Shown: positions 1 to 11,500 of the stretch, in pieces
Layout of the letters: each line of letters begins with the position of its first letter
How positions within the stretch are numbered: position 1 is the first letter of the stretch
Source of the DNA: Flavobacteriales bacterium
GTDB lineage: Bacteria > Bacteroidota > Bacteroidia > Flavobacteriales_F > PHOS-HE28
Length of the DNA stretch: 64,000 nt
Direction: 5' to 3'
NCBI GenBank assembly: GCA_016712535.1
Contig: JADJQW010000002.1
Coordinates: 2,334,714 to 2,398,713 of the forward strand
Notes under the pieces: model-generated
Told to the model about the DNA's origin: nothing
Database searches by the model: none
The model's input: only the letters and a program-made list of their open reading frames with translations
Position numbers and translations under genes: made by a program

Positions 1-1644
1 GTCCATGAAGGACGTGGAGCCTGCGTGTACGATGCGGCCGGAAGCATCGCGCAGCAACACATCGAGCTTCCCGTTCAAGCGGGCAGCACGCAGGTTCAAG
101 CTTCCGTTGCTGAAAGGCTGCGGCCATACTTGCAATTTGTCCAGCTCCGCGCCAGTCTCGCCGATCGCATTGGCGTCGATCACCAGGAACTGGCCCATCA
201 TGCCCTCATCCTCGTGCATCAGCAAGTGGCAGTGGTACATGTAAGGCATCTCTGGATCGGCGAAGTCATCGAAGCGTGTGATCACGCGCGCACTGCCCAT
301 GGAGGGCACGAAGACCACATCCTTCCAGCCGGTCTCCCAATCTTCCGGTGGCCCGCCGTTGCGGTCCAGGATGTTGAACTGGATATCGTGGATGTGGATG
401 GGGTGGCCCACCATGGTGTTGTTGGTGAACTCCCAGATCTCGGTGGCGCCTAGTTGCACTACTTCGTTGTCCACCTCCATGTCGAAGAGCGCTCCATCGA
501 TGAGGAAGGGCCCTTCGATCATCTCCATCGGCATCATTCCCTCCGGCTCGAAGATGAACGAGCGCGTCACATCCACATCGGCTTCGTTGTAGGGCACCAC
601 GGGCGCCAGTGCGGAAGGAATCGTGGTGATCGGGTCGGCCGTGGGTGCTCCAACGCTGAAGCTGAGCAATGCGAAGTCTGCGCCGTTCAATGCGTTGTCG
701 TTATAGCCATCCAGCGTGGCCATACCATTGCCCACCTCGGCCGCGCCGATGACGCCGTTGGGCAGTTCACTGTTGTAGGCCATCATGTCGAAGCTGTTGC
801 CCTGCAAACCGCCCAGGTCTACGAGCAGTTCCACGCGCTCGCCCGGCATCAGGCGCAAGCGGGTCTTGGGCACAGGGGCGGCCAGCAGACCGCCATCGGT
901 GCCGATCACCTGGAATGGCATGTTGTTCTCGAAGCCGATCAGGAACGTGCGTTCGCTCGATCCGTTCAAGCAGCGCAAGCGCACCACTTGGGCGGGCACT
1001 TCAGCAAGGGGTTGCCGTACTCCGTTCACCACTATTACGCTGTCCAAGCCAGTATGTACCGAAAGCATGCCGCCCACGATGGCCTTGGTTTGAAGGATCA
1101 AGGGGATGTCATCCACGCCATAGGTACGTGGCAGTTCCATGGCGGCCTCCAGGGCATCCCGCACGATGATCATGCCCGCAGCGCCCATGGTCACTTGGTA
1201 ATCGGTAAGACCATGGCCGTGCGGATGGTACCAGAAGGTGCTGGCGCGGTCGAGCACTGTGAAGCTGGGGCTCCATGTGGTGTTCGGATAGATCAACGAG
1301 TGCGGGCCACCATCATTCTCTGCGCTCACATGCAGCCCATGCCAGTGCGTGGTGGTGAGGTCTGGCAAGGTGTTGGTCACGTTCAACGTCACGGCCTGCC
1401 CTTGGTCCAACATGATCGTTGGACCGAGAAGATCGCCGTTGTACCCGTATGTGGGCACAACTTCGCCGGGATGGAACTCCCAGGTGCCCTCTTGCAGCGT
1501 GAGCTGGATGTCGGTTCCGGTGAGTACCGGAGGTACGGGTAGTGGCGGTTGTGCGCTACTGAACAGCACGAATGCCAGACAAACGTAGACAGCGAACAAG
1601 CGCGGGAACAGAAGCAGGGCCGAGTGAGCTGATCTGAGAACCAT
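1..1644 (-). CDS. Multicopper oxidase with T9SS tail (3' end outside window)
   Basis: Secreted multicopper oxidase, probably oxidising Cu(I) or another metal or organic substrate with reduction of O2 to water. The reading frame opens at 1644 and is still open at base 1, so the C-terminus is missing. An N-terminal hydrophobic signal is followed by the type 2/3 copper motifs HWHG (near residue 100) and WYHPHGHG (near 139), then HPIHIH and the type 1 motif HCHLLMH followed by an acidic/Met-rich stretch. After the oxidase domain begins a T9SS sorting-like segment (VWPQPFSNG), so export to the cell surface is inferred. No Shine-Dalgarno site precedes the start. It is the last visible gene of the metal cluster, which fits a role in copper detoxification; the true substrate cannot be read from sequence. 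Confidence 0.9.
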   Translation of the reverse strand, partial: MVLRSAHSALLLFPRLFAVYVCLAFVLFSSAQPPLPVPPVLTGTDIQLTLQEGTWEFHPGEVVPTYGYNGDLLGPTIMLDQGQAVTLNVTNTLPDLTTTHWHGLHVSAENDGGPHSLIYPNTTWSPSFTVLDRASTFWYHPHGHGLTDYQVTMGAAGMIIVRDALEAAMELPRTYGVDDIPLILQTKAIVGGMLSVHTGLDSVIVVNGVRQPLAEVPAQVVRLRCLNGSSERTFLIGFENNMPFQVIGTDGGLLAAPVPKTRLRLMPGERVELLVDLGGLQGNSFDMMAYNSELPNGVIGAAEVGNGMATLDGYNDNALNGADFALLSFSVGAPTADPITTIPSALAPVVPYNEADVDVTRSFIFEPEGMMPMEMIEGPFLIDGALFDMEVDNEVVQLGATEIWEFTNNTMVGHPIHIHDIQFNILDRNGGPPEDWETGWKDVVFVPSMGSARVITRFDDFADPEMPYMYHCHLLMHEDEGMMGQFLVIDANAIGETGAELDKLQVWPQPFSNGSLNLRAARLNGKLDVLLRDASGRIVHAGSTSFMD

Positions 1645-1715
1645 ACGGATATAGTGGTTGTAGGATGAACGGACAAAGCGCGCAACGATCCGTGCGCACC
1701 GAGCACATTAAGCTC

Positions 1716-2171
1716 CTACACCCGCAACACCCCTAGCGCTGCCAGCCGTTGGCCTTGCACCAGCGGTGGCCCATGGTCTCGATGCACCCAGAAAGGGTGC
1801 AGCACCGGCATCGATGCCCCGCAGCAACTCGCGCAGAACACGAACTCATCAACAGGGGCGGGAATACTTGTCCGTACCACCAACGTATTGGGGCTATCCA
1901 CCGCATCGGCCTTGTAGAAGATGCAGCAGTTGGTGCGTACATGTTCGCCCGTTCCATTCACATCCGGCGCATAACAGTTCACTGGCTCGAACCACGAGGT
2001 GATCATTCGACCACTGGTGGTGCAGTCCATACGATAAAGAGCCGGAACTAGCGCACTCCAGGCAAATAGCAACACTAAGCCAATGGCAGCTTTACGTTGT
2101 GCTCGGTGAGTGGCTGGGCTGAACAAAGCAATCACAAACGTAGGGATGCTGCGGCGCCCTAAAGCGCACAA
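1716..2171 (-). CDS. Small Cys-rich hypothetical protein
   Basis: I do not recognise this 151-residue protein. A hydrophobic segment at about residues 27-46 could be a signal anchor. The rest contains scattered Cys residues, including a CC pair near residue 82 and CASCC near residue 113, plus several His, which could bind metal or form disulfides in the periplasm. The annotated ATG may be too far upstream; a start closer to the hydrophobic segment is possible. It lies 72 bp upstream of the multicopper oxidase and 115 bp downstream of the P-type ATPase on the same strand, so it probably belongs to the metal-resistance unit. Function unknown. Confidence 0.5.
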   Translation of the reverse strand: MCALGRRSIPTFVIALFSPATHRAQRKAAIGLVLLFAWSALVPALYRMDCTTSGRMITSWFEPVNCYAPDVNGTGEHVRTNCCIFYKADAVDSPNTLVVRTSIPAPVDEFVFCASCCGASMPVLHPFWVHRDHGPPLVQGQRLAALGVLRV

Positions 2172-2286
2172 AAGCGCTCAAGGTTGGAAGGCAAGCTAGA
2201 ACAAGGCGTGTGATCGAAGTACGCAAGTGCACCTATCCGATGGGTCGCATTCCTAGCTCCCACCGCGGTACGATCGTCCTTGTTCA

Positions 2287-4191
<1,905 letters not shown>

Positions 4192-4201
4192 GGTATGCTA
4201 C

Positions 4202-4441
4202 TCAATGCGTATGTCCATCGTCATGGCTGTGCCCCGCCGTGGTATCGTGCGCAGCCTCCTCGTGCGCGTGACCGGCGTCGTGGCTGTGGCCCTCGTGCTC
4301 GTCGTGACCTTCGGCGGCGTGGTCGGGGCCGTCACCTTCGGTGTGGGTGCCTTCCTTGGCGGTATCGTTGGCATTCTCAGCAGGCGCACCGCAGGCGAAA
4401 AGGAATGCGGCGGCGAAGAGGGGAATAAGCGTGCGTTTCAT
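4202..4441 (-). CDS. Small His-rich lipoprotein
   Basis: A 79-residue protein starting at 4441 with a lipoprotein signal peptide; the lipobox LFAC puts the lipidated Cys at residue 17. The mature part is almost entirely His, Asp, Glu, Ala and Gly: 13 His, all within the last 48 residues, mostly as HxH or GHxH. It is probably a membrane-anchored periplasmic metal buffer or chaperone. The upstream extension of the frame runs antisense-like through the next gene and is ignored because the signal peptide starts here. It lies between the MgtC-like gene (35 bp) and the P-type ATPase (10 bp), in the same direction. No family assignment can be made from such low-complexity sequence. Confidence 0.75.
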   Translation of the reverse strand: MKRTLIPLFAAAFLFACGAPAENANDTAKEGTHTEGDGPDHAAEGHDEHEGHSHDAGHAHEEAAHDTTAGHSHDDGHTH

Positions 4442-4476
4442 GTTGATTTGGGTTTTGGGTTGTTGGTGTGAAATGT

Positions 4477-4947
4477 TCAGTCGTTGTTGTTGGTGCTGTC
4501 CTTGATGCGTTGTTTCCAGCGCACGTACCAGGTGCGGTGATGCAGGCTGATGAGGAAGTATACCAGCAGTGCGCCAGCGGCGGCAATCACGAACATGTTG
4601 AGGCCCACGGCGACGCCGATGGCGGCGGTACACCAGATGGTGGCGGCCGTGGTAAGGCCCTTGGAGTAACCGCTGTTCGCATCCTTGTACACGATACCGG
4701 CTCCGAGGAAACCGATGCCCATGACCACGTTGGCCACAATGCGGGAGGTGGCGGCCACATCCTCCAAATGCCCACCAATGCTGGTGAAGAGCGCCGCGCC
4801 CACGCACACGCTGGCGTAAGTGCGGAGACCGGCGTCGCGACTGTGGCGCTCGCGATCATACCCCACCACCGCGCCCAGCACGGCCGCTATCAACAGCTTA
4901 CTGGCGATGACCAGTTCCTCTTGGATGTCGATCGGATGGATCTCCAT
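4477..4947 (-). CDS. MgtC/SapB family membrane protein
   Basis: A 156-residue integral membrane protein with the MgtC signatures: GYDRER after the first helix, RTYASVCVGAALF in the second, and the glycine-rich GIGFLGAG motif followed by GLTTAATIW. Four to five hydrophobic helices cover residues 12-130, and the C-terminus is basic and hydrophilic. MgtC-like proteins act in Mg2+ limitation and in modulation of membrane energetics. Here the gene sits 3 bp from the preceding metal-binding protein gene and inside the metal cluster, so a role in ion homeostasis is likely but not proven. The long C-terminal ACT-like domain of enterobacterial MgtC is missing, as in the short SapB type. Confidence 0.88.
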   Translation of the reverse strand: MEIHPIDIQEELVIASKLLIAAVLGAVVGYDRERHSRDAGLRTYASVCVGAALFTSIGGHLEDVAATSRIVANVVMGIGFLGAGIVYKDANSGYSKGLTTAATIWCTAAIGVAVGLNMFVIAAAGALLVYFLISLHHRTWYVRWKQRIKDSTNNND

Positions 4948-4950
4948 GGG

Positions 4951-5367
4951 TCAGTGTCCATGGCCGTCGTCGGCGTTGTGCTGTTGCACCGGAGGTACGC
5001 TCATGCGCGGACCGCTGCTCATCTCAGCGCTCGCGAAACCGTTGCCGGTCTTGAAGCTGGGCACCACGGTGAAGGCGTTGGGGTTGGTAAGCACCACGCG
5101 GAAGCCGCCGTCCTTCAGCGGTTCGAAGACTGGGTTGGCGGTCTTCTGGTCAGCGAAACGGATGTAGGCCACGCCGCCCCATGCGGGAACGGAGGCCCCC
5201 AGAGTGTCCAGCAGGTAGAAGAGCGCTTCATCGCCGCGCAGCACCATTTCGATGCAGTGCGCTTCGGAACGCACGAGCTGCCCGCCGTGCGGGGCTTTGA
5301 AGGTGGGTTGTTGGGCATGGAGCGCGGCGCCTGTGAGCAGCACTAAGGGAAGGAGGATGTGTTTCAT
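4951..5367 (-). CDS. Secreted hypothetical protein of the metal operon
   Basis: A 138-residue protein with a clear signal peptide (residues 1-19, ending in HAQQ). The mature part begins with an APHGG motif seen in small Bacteroidota proteins near metal efflux genes, is otherwise mixed beta-like sequence, and ends in a His-rich tail (QQHNADDGHGH). It is probably periplasmic and metal-binding. The start at 5367 overlaps the stop codon of the upstream nuclease-like gene by 4 bp, indicating translational coupling, and the MgtC-like gene follows after 3 bp. A longer upstream extension is excluded because the signal peptide starts at this Met. The family is not recognised with confidence. Confidence 0.78.
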   Translation of the reverse strand: MKHILLPLVLLTGAALHAQQPTFKAPHGGQLVRSEAHCIEMVLRGDEALFYLLDTLGASVPAWGGVAYIRFADQKTANPVFEPLKDGGFRVVLTNPNAFTVVPSFKTGNGFASAEMSSGPRMSVPPVQQHNADDGHGH

Positions 5368-6332
5368 GGACTTGTCGGGGTTCGATCGTTGGTGGGATCC
5401 GGGTGAACGATGTACCGGTCGTGCAAGTAATTCGCCCAAGGGGCGAAGGCAGTAGATGTGGCGTGCTTGCGCAGGTCGAGGAGGAACTGTTCGTAGGTGA
5501 GCGCCTTGAACGTGTGCTCCGGATGCACAAGAAAGGTGCTGTACCCTGCGCAAGCATTCGCCACATGGCTGTTGCCTTCTGGATAGAGCACCATGAGCGT
5601 AGCGCAGGCAAACTGGTCTTTGAAGCGCTGCTGGATGCTCTCTCCGAGCAATTGGTTCCGCCAGATCTGCCGGTATTCATCGCGCAAAAGGCTCTTGATA
5701 CAGCCTTCGCTATAAATACCAGCGGCGGCCATCACGCGATGATAGGCCGAACCCGGATCAAGGAGGTCATGGTCTTCCTTGCTTCCCTTGCCCAATGGAT
5801 AGGGCCGTTCAGTATACTTCACCTCAATGCCCAAAAGCCCGCGCAAACCGGCTTCGTCCTCGTACTCCACGTATGCGTCGAAGCTTGTGCGGTCGTTCAG
5901 GAAATCGGTGCGCGGCATCGGGGCGTGTTCGATGCGTACTTCATCCACGCGCCTCAACTCGAAACCGAGCCAGGTACTGAAGAGCCTTCGACGGAACTCA
6001 TCATCGCTGTTCAGCGGAATGAAGAGGTTCAATGGGATGTGTTCACTGCGCAGCAGGTTGGAGTATACGTTCCGGCTATAGGTGGGGTAGCGCTCGCGCA
6101 CCGCATCGCGGATACCGAAGCCGTCGAAGAAATTCAGCCCCTTGCGGGCATCGGCCTCCAGCAGGTAGTTGCCATAGCGGCCGCAGGGTACACGTAGATG
6201 CTCCGCGCGGAACCGTGACTGATGCAGCCGAGCGCGCCCCAGGAAACCGGTTGGGTCCGCCTGCCGGTCCATTGCGTATTGGGCGCCTATGTCTTGCATC
6301 TCCTGCATTCGGTTCAATGCTTCGCGCAGCAT
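5364..6332 (-). CDS. PD-(D/E)XK nuclease-like protein (PGN_0703-like)
   Basis: A 322-residue soluble protein that resembles the Bacteroidota PD-(D/E)XK nuclease group typified by PGN_0703. The likely active site is D152 (FDAYVEYED) with E170 and K172 (GIEVKYTE), the acidic plus ExK layout of restriction-like nucleases; E97 could be a further acidic ligand. A catalytic role on DNA or RNA is inferred, not shown. The gene overlaps the upstream membrane-protein gene by 19 bp and the downstream metal-binding gene by 4 bp, so it is embedded in the metal efflux run. That context is unexpected for a nuclease. No methyltransferase or specificity gene is nearby. Confidence 0.7.
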   Translation of the reverse strand: MLREALNRMQEMQDIGAQYAMDRQADPTGFLGRARLHQSRFRAEHLRVPCGRYGNYLLEADARKGLNFFDGFGIRDAVRERYPTYSRNVYSNLLRSEHIPLNLFIPLNSDDEFRRRLFSTWLGFELRRVDEVRIEHAPMPRTDFLNDRTSFDAYVEYEDEAGLRGLLGIEVKYTERPYPLGKGSKEDHDLLDPGSAYHRVMAAAGIYSEGCIKSLLRDEYRQIWRNQLLGESIQQRFKDQFACATLMVLYPEGNSHVANACAGYSTFLVHPEHTFKALTYEQFLLDLRKHATSTAFAPWANYLHDRYIVHPDPTNDRTPTSP

Positions 6333-7045
6333 ACCTTGCGCGTGACGGTGCTATCGTTTCGCGTCAGCGCGGTGTCCGTTGGGCTTACTGCATCCAACCG
6401 GTGGAGGAGCGTGTTGTACTGCGCGGAGTCCAGTTGCACTTGTTGGGTTTGCTCCACTTGTAGTTTGCCGTAGTGTACCTCGCGGTAGGCCAAGCAAACC
6501 TGCCACAGGCCGATGCCCACGCCGAGCACCAAGGCCCACGCTGCGATGCTCAGGTTGCGTCGGTTCATCCGCAGATCATTGTCAGCGCGCACTTCATCCG
6601 GCATGCGGAAGCCGTCGCGCACATAGGCGATCAGGCCGGGGTTCACCAGGATGGAACTGAAGGCGGTCTCGTCCAGTAACTGATTGACCCGCGCATCATA
6701 CACCTGGGCTGTAATGGGTTGATTGCCTTGCACCAGCCGTCCGAAGCGCGCTTGGGCCGGAAATGGTGATTCGTCGTACAGGATGACCAATCCATTCACC
6801 TCCAACTCGCGCAGCAGGTGAACCAGACTCACCAACTGACTTGAGAACTCGCGAACCCGGTCCACCAACACCTGTCCTTGGAACTGCTGCGCATCGAAGT
6901 GCATTTCCCAATGGCCGGGTGTGTGAACAAGATCTATGTCCCTGAGCCAGTCGTCGATCATGGCGGGCAGGCTGGGGATCCCGATCGAGTTGGCCAGAAG
7001 CAGTTTCCTGACCAGAGCCTGCTCGAATTCATTCAGTGTTCTCAT
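6314..7045 (-). CDS. Hypothetical single-span membrane protein
   Basis: A 243-residue protein of unknown family. The N-terminal 160 residues look like a soluble alpha/beta domain (contains VNGLVILYDES and ITAQVYDARVNQLL). One transmembrane helix lies at about residues 172-190 (AAWALVLGVGIGLWQVCLA), followed by a short Gln/Thr-rich periplasmic or coiled tail. It lies 12 bp after the efflux adaptor gene and overlaps the start of the nuclease-like gene by 19 bp, so the two unknown proteins are probably co-translated and may act together, with this one anchoring the nuclease at the membrane. That partnership is inferred from gene order only. Confidence 0.7.
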   Translation of the reverse strand: MRTLNEFEQALVRKLLLANSIGIPSLPAMIDDWLRDIDLVHTPGHWEMHFDAQQFQGQVLVDRVREFSSQLVSLVHLLRELEVNGLVILYDESPFPAQARFGRLVQGNQPITAQVYDARVNQLLDETAFSSILVNPGLIAYVRDGFRMPDEVRADNDLRMNRRNLSIAAWALVLGVGIGLWQVCLAYREVHYGKLQVEQTQQVQLDSAQYNTLLHRLDAVSPTDTALTRNDSTVTRKVCCAKH

Positions 7046-7057
7046 GGCTTGTTATTC

Positions 7058-8560
7058 TTAGTGCTGGTGCCCACTGCTCGTATTCATCATGGCAATGATG
7101 TAGAAGGCTCCGCCCACCACCACTTCGGCGCCCTCTTCCACCGGTTCCATGAAGGTGACGGCGGTGTAGGCGCCGTCCGTAGTGCCGCGCTTCACTTGCA
7201 CTTTCTTGAAGGTCATGCTGCCGGGCACGGGCGCGTGATCCTCGTGCCCTGCTTTTTCGTCATGCGCGTGTTCGTCGCCTTGGGCGTGACTTTCCTTGTT
7301 CTCCGCTGCGTGGTCGTGGGCTTCGCCTTCCGCGTGTTTTTGTTCCTCTTCTTCCTTGGGCGCAGGTTCCGCATCATGGTCATGGGCGTGTTCCTCGCCG
7401 GAGGCGTGGCTCTCCTTGTTCTCGGCGGCGTGGTCGTGTGCGTCCCCTTCGGCATGCTTGTGCTCGGCCTCTTCGGCGTGCACATGCGCTTCCTCACCAT
7501 CGGTGCGGATGAAAACATAGTCCACGCCCATGTAGTTCACGATGGCGTCGGTGAGCACGGCGGTGACTTTCGCGTTGCCCACATCGATGCGGGCGGTAAC
7601 GCCCATGCCGTCGATGAGCCCTTGGCGTTCGCCGGTAATCTCGGCATGCACGGGGATGGTCTTGGTCTCGCTCTCGAACGCGCTGCCGATGGCGAAGACC
7701 TTGGCGGTGTAGGTGCGCCCTGGGAGGTTGGTGAGCGTGAGGTCGATGTTCTGCCCCACTTTCACTTTGGCGATATCCTGCTCGTACAGGAACACATCCA
7801 CGTGCAACTTGCCGTTGTTCACCACGCGCATCAGCGCCGCGTCGCCCGTCACCTTCGTGCCCACGTTCACACCGATGTGCGCCACGGTGCCGTCGATCGG
7901 GCTCACGATGGACGCTGAGCTGCGGAGGCCGTCCGCATCGAGGCGGTAGGGGTCGATGTTGATCATGCGCAGCAGTTGGGCGTTGGCGGTCACGGTGGCT
8001 TTCAGCGACGCGTTCTCCGCGGTGGCCTGTTGCAGTGTCTTGCGTGCGGCCACGTTGGCGTCGGCCAATTCCTGCTGGCGGGCGAGGTCGGCCGTGGAAT
8101 ACGTAAGGCGTGCCTTCGCTTCGATGTAGTCGCGTTGCAGGTCGATGATGGCGGGATCGGCGATCGTAACCAAGGGCTGTCCTTTGCGCACGGCATCGCC
8201 TTCCTGCACGAGCACTTCGCGCACGGTGCCGCCCATGGCAGCGGTGATATCGGCCATGTTCTGCGGCGGCACTTTCAGGAAACCGGTGGCTTTGAGGGCG
8301 GTGTTCAGGTCCTTGAGCTCCACGGTGCCGAGCTTGCCTTCGATGTTGGCGAATTGCACGGGTTCGATGGTGACACTGCTCTTGCTGCCACCTTCTTCAC
8401 CGTGCTCGTCGTGACCACCGTGGCCTTCTTCTTCACCGGACGCAGCGCCGCCACAGGAGGCGATCGCTACGGTGAGCAGGAGCAAGAGGAGGAATTGCGG
8501 GATTCCGCCGAGGCGGGACAGGATGCGCGCGAAGGCGCTGTTGATCTGTTGCGTTTTCAT
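7058..8560 (-). CDS. RND efflux periplasmic adaptor (CusB/CzcB family) with His-rich insertion
   Basis: Membrane fusion protein linking the inner-membrane RND pump to the outer-membrane channel. The 500-residue protein has a lipoprotein-type signal (AIASCGG near residue 36), a His-rich N-terminal patch (GHGGHDEHGEEGG), the lipoyl/hairpin region (residues about 90-230) and beta-barrel domain (to about 350). Residues about 357-443 form a His/Glu/Ala-rich insertion containing two near-identical 27-residue units, placed just before the C-terminal membrane-proximal domain. The protein ends in GHQH. The insertion could store or hand over metal. The gene lies 12 bp downstream of the fused pump-channel gene, so both are surely co-transcribed. 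Confidence 0.93.
   Translation of the reverse strand: MKTQQINSAFARILSRLGGIPQFLLLLLLTVAIASCGGAASGEEEGHGGHDEHGEEGGSKSSVTIEPVQFANIEGKLGTVELKDLNTALKATGFLKVPPQNMADITAAMGGTVREVLVQEGDAVRKGQPLVTIADPAIIDLQRDYIEAKARLTYSTADLARQQELADANVAARKTLQQATAENASLKATVTANAQLLRMINIDPYRLDADGLRSSASIVSPIDGTVAHIGVNVGTKVTGDAALMRVVNNGKLHVDVFLYEQDIAKVKVGQNIDLTLTNLPGRTYTAKVFAIGSAFESETKTIPVHAEITGERQGLIDGMGVTARIDVGNAKVTAVLTDAIVNYMGVDYVFIRTDGEEAHVHAEEAEHKHAEGDAHDHAAENKESHASGEEHAHDHDAEPAPKEEEEQKHAEGEAHDHAAENKESHAQGDEHAHDEKAGHEDHAPVPGSMTFKKVQVKRGTTDGAYTAVTFMEPVEEGAEVVVGGAFYIIAMMNTSSGHQH
7259..7459 (-). repeat. Tandem 81-bp coding repeat (His-rich units)
   Basis: Two in-frame 81-bp units (7379-7459 and 7259-7339, period 120 bp) within the efflux adaptor gene. 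Each encodes a 27-residue unit running from KHAEG to HAHD; 24 of 27 residues agree. The units are separated by a PAPKEEEE-type linker. This looks like a duplication within the gene that doubles the number of His-based metal ligands. Confidence 0.85.
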
Positions 8561-8572
8561 ATCGGATCGGTC

Positions 8573-11500
8573 TTAGAGGCCGTTGAGGGCACGGAGGTGG
8601 AGGACGGTGAGGGCGAGCTCGTAACGCACGCGCAGATGCTCGGCGTTGAGTTGGAAGGCCTGCTCGATGCCTTGGGTGAATTGGAAGTAGTCGGCTTCGC
8701 CAGCGGTGTAGGCCCGTTGCGCATCATCGCGCAAGGTTTCCGCCAAGGCAGCGCCGGTGCTCTCGTAGTACGCGAGGCTCTCGCGCAGTTGTGCGAGTTG
8801 CGCTTGCGTGCTGGCGCGTTCGCTGGTGCGTTGGCGGCGTGCGGCTTCCAGTTCCTGCGTGGCGATCTCGCTGCGCAGGCGCGCGGCCTTGGTGCGACCG
8901 CCTTGTCCGCTGCCGGGCAAGGGAAGCGATGCGCCGATCAAGTAACCGCTGAAGGGCGATTTGCCATCGAAGGTCTGGTAGAAGCCGCCGCCTTGCAAGC
9001 TGGGTGCCCATTGGCTGCGTTGCAATTTCCATTCGGCCTCGGCCACTTGCGTGCGTTGTTCCATGGATAGCAGCAGTGGATCGCTGCCTCCGCCGGGATC
9101 GGGCGTGCGTGCAGTGTTGAGCAATTCACCGGTGATCGGTGCTGCGCCGTTGAGCGCGCCGGTCCAGCGTTCCACTTCGGCCTGGTAGGCTTGCAGGTCG
9201 GCCTGGGCCTGGCGCAAACGCACCTTCACATGTTCGGCGCGACTTTGTGCGCTGGTCTTTTCCAGGCGACCGGTCTCACCGAGCTCGAAACGTTTCGTGG
9301 CGAACGCGGCCATGGAGGAGTACGCGCTATCGAGCTGTTGCAGGATGCGCACTTGCTCCAAGCCCATGGCCCATTGCAAGTAAGCACCGCCAGCGCTCTC
9401 CTTCACGTAGGCCGATGTGTTCAACTTTTCGTTCTCCGCCAGTCGCAGGCTTTCCTTCAAATAGGTGGAACGCCGCGCGATGGTGGTGGGGAAGGCGAAG
9501 CCCGTGGTGGCTTGTAGGTTGATGTCCGTGCGGTACGGCCCTTGGATCTGCCCCTGCATGAACTGCGCGTTCAGCGGTTGCAGGTTGAAGGCCGTCTTAC
9601 GCAAGGCATCCTGTTCCTGCACGCCGAGTTCAGCAGCGGTCATGCTCGGATGCGTGCGCAACGCGCGTGCGATCACCGTATCCATGGGCACTTGGTTCTG
9701 TGCGGTAACACTTCCGCCAGCGAACAACAGCAGCAACGAGGCAACGATCAGCGGGGCTTTCGCCGTGCCACCGTCATCATCCTTGCGCTTCTTTCCAGCG
9801 CTCATGAAGAGCAGGTACAGCACCGGCAATACCAACAAGGTCAGGGCCGTCGCCGTGATCAGTCCACCGATCACCACGGTGGCCAAGGGGCGTTGCACCT
9901 CGGCACCGGAACTTCCGCTCAGGGCCATGGGCAGGAAACCCAAGGAGGCCACAGCGGCGGTCATCAGCACAGGACGCAGGCGGATGCGTGTGCCTTTAAG
10001 CACGCGTTCCTTCAGGTCGGTGATGCCTTCCTTCTCCAGTTGATCGAAGGTGCCGATGAGCACAATACCGTTGAGCACCGCCACACCGAACAGCGCGATG
10101 AAGCCCACGCCCGCACTGATGCTGAAGGGCATATCGCGGAGCAGCAAGGCCACCACGCCACCGATGGCGCTCATGGGAATGGCCGTGTAGATCAGCAGCG
10201 CGCGTTTCACGCTGTTGAAGGTGAAGAAGAGGAGCATGAAGATGAGCAGCAGCGCCACGGGAACGGCCACCATCAAGCGTTTGCTCGCTGCTTGCAAGTT
10301 CTCGAACGTACCGCCGAAGGTGTAGTAGTAGCCCGCTGGCAACTTCACATCAGCAACGATGCGGCGATCCAGTTCCTCCACGAAACTCTGCACATCGCGG
10401 CCGCGCACGTTCACGCCGATCACGATGCGCCGCTTGGCGTTCTCACGGCTGATCTGCGCAGGGCCGTTGATCAGTTCGATGTTGGCCACCTGTTGCAGTT
10501 GGATCTGGCCACCACGCGGGAGCGCCACGAAGAGTTCGCGCACATCGTCGATGCTCTGGCGCTGCTGTTCGGCCATCCGCACGACCAGGTCGAAACGGCG
10601 TTCGTTCTCGTAGATGGCACCGGTGCTCTCACCGGCGAAGGCCGTTCGCAGGGTGCTGTTGAGGTCGCGGATGTTGAGGCCGTATTGCGCCACGCGCGCC
10701 CGGTCATAGGTAACGGTGATCTGCGGAAGACCGGCGACTTTCTCCACTTGGGGCTCGCCCGCGCCTTGCACTTCGGCCACGATCGCGCTCATGCGTTCGG
10801 CGTAGGCCGCCAGCGTGTCCATGTTCTCGCCGTAGATCTTCACGGCCACGTCCTGGCGTATGCCGGTCATCAGTTCGTTGAAGCGCATCTGGATGGGTTG
10901 TGTGCTTTCGTAGAACACACCGGGCAGTTCGCGCAGGGCCTTCATCATGGTGTCCTGCAGCGATTCGCGGTCGTGCGCCGTTACCCATTCATCCTTTTCC
11001 TTCAGGATGATCATGAGGTCCGTGGCCTCCGGCGGCATGGGGTCCGTCGGGATCTCGGCGCTTCCCGTGCGGCCCACGACTTCCTTCACTTCCGGGAATT
11101 TCATCAGGATCCGCTCCACCTTGGCATTGTTCGCGATGCTCTGGCTGAGCGAGGAGCCTTGTGGCAGGATGCTGTGGAAGGCGAAGTCCCCTTCCTCCAA
11201 GGTGGGTATGAATTCCCCGCCCATGCGCGAGAACAGGAAGATCGAGCCGATGAAGAGCGCCACGGCCACGCCGATGGTCTTCAAGCGGTTGCGCAATGCG
11301 AAGGCGATGAAGGGGTCGTACCACTTCTGGAAACGGTCCATCATGCGGTCGCTGAAGTTGCGCGTATGCTGGGTGTTGCGCGGCAGGAAGAGCGCGCACA
11401 TCATGGGCACGTAGGTGAGGCTCAGCAGCAGCGCACCGAGGATGGCGAAGCTCACGGTGATGGCCATTGGGCGGAACATCTTGCCTTCGATGCCGACCAG

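Noticed and set aside
454..1542. Plus-strand open frame antisense to the multicopper oxidase
   Set aside because: The minus-strand frame has all copper motifs and a signal peptide; the plus-strand translation has none.
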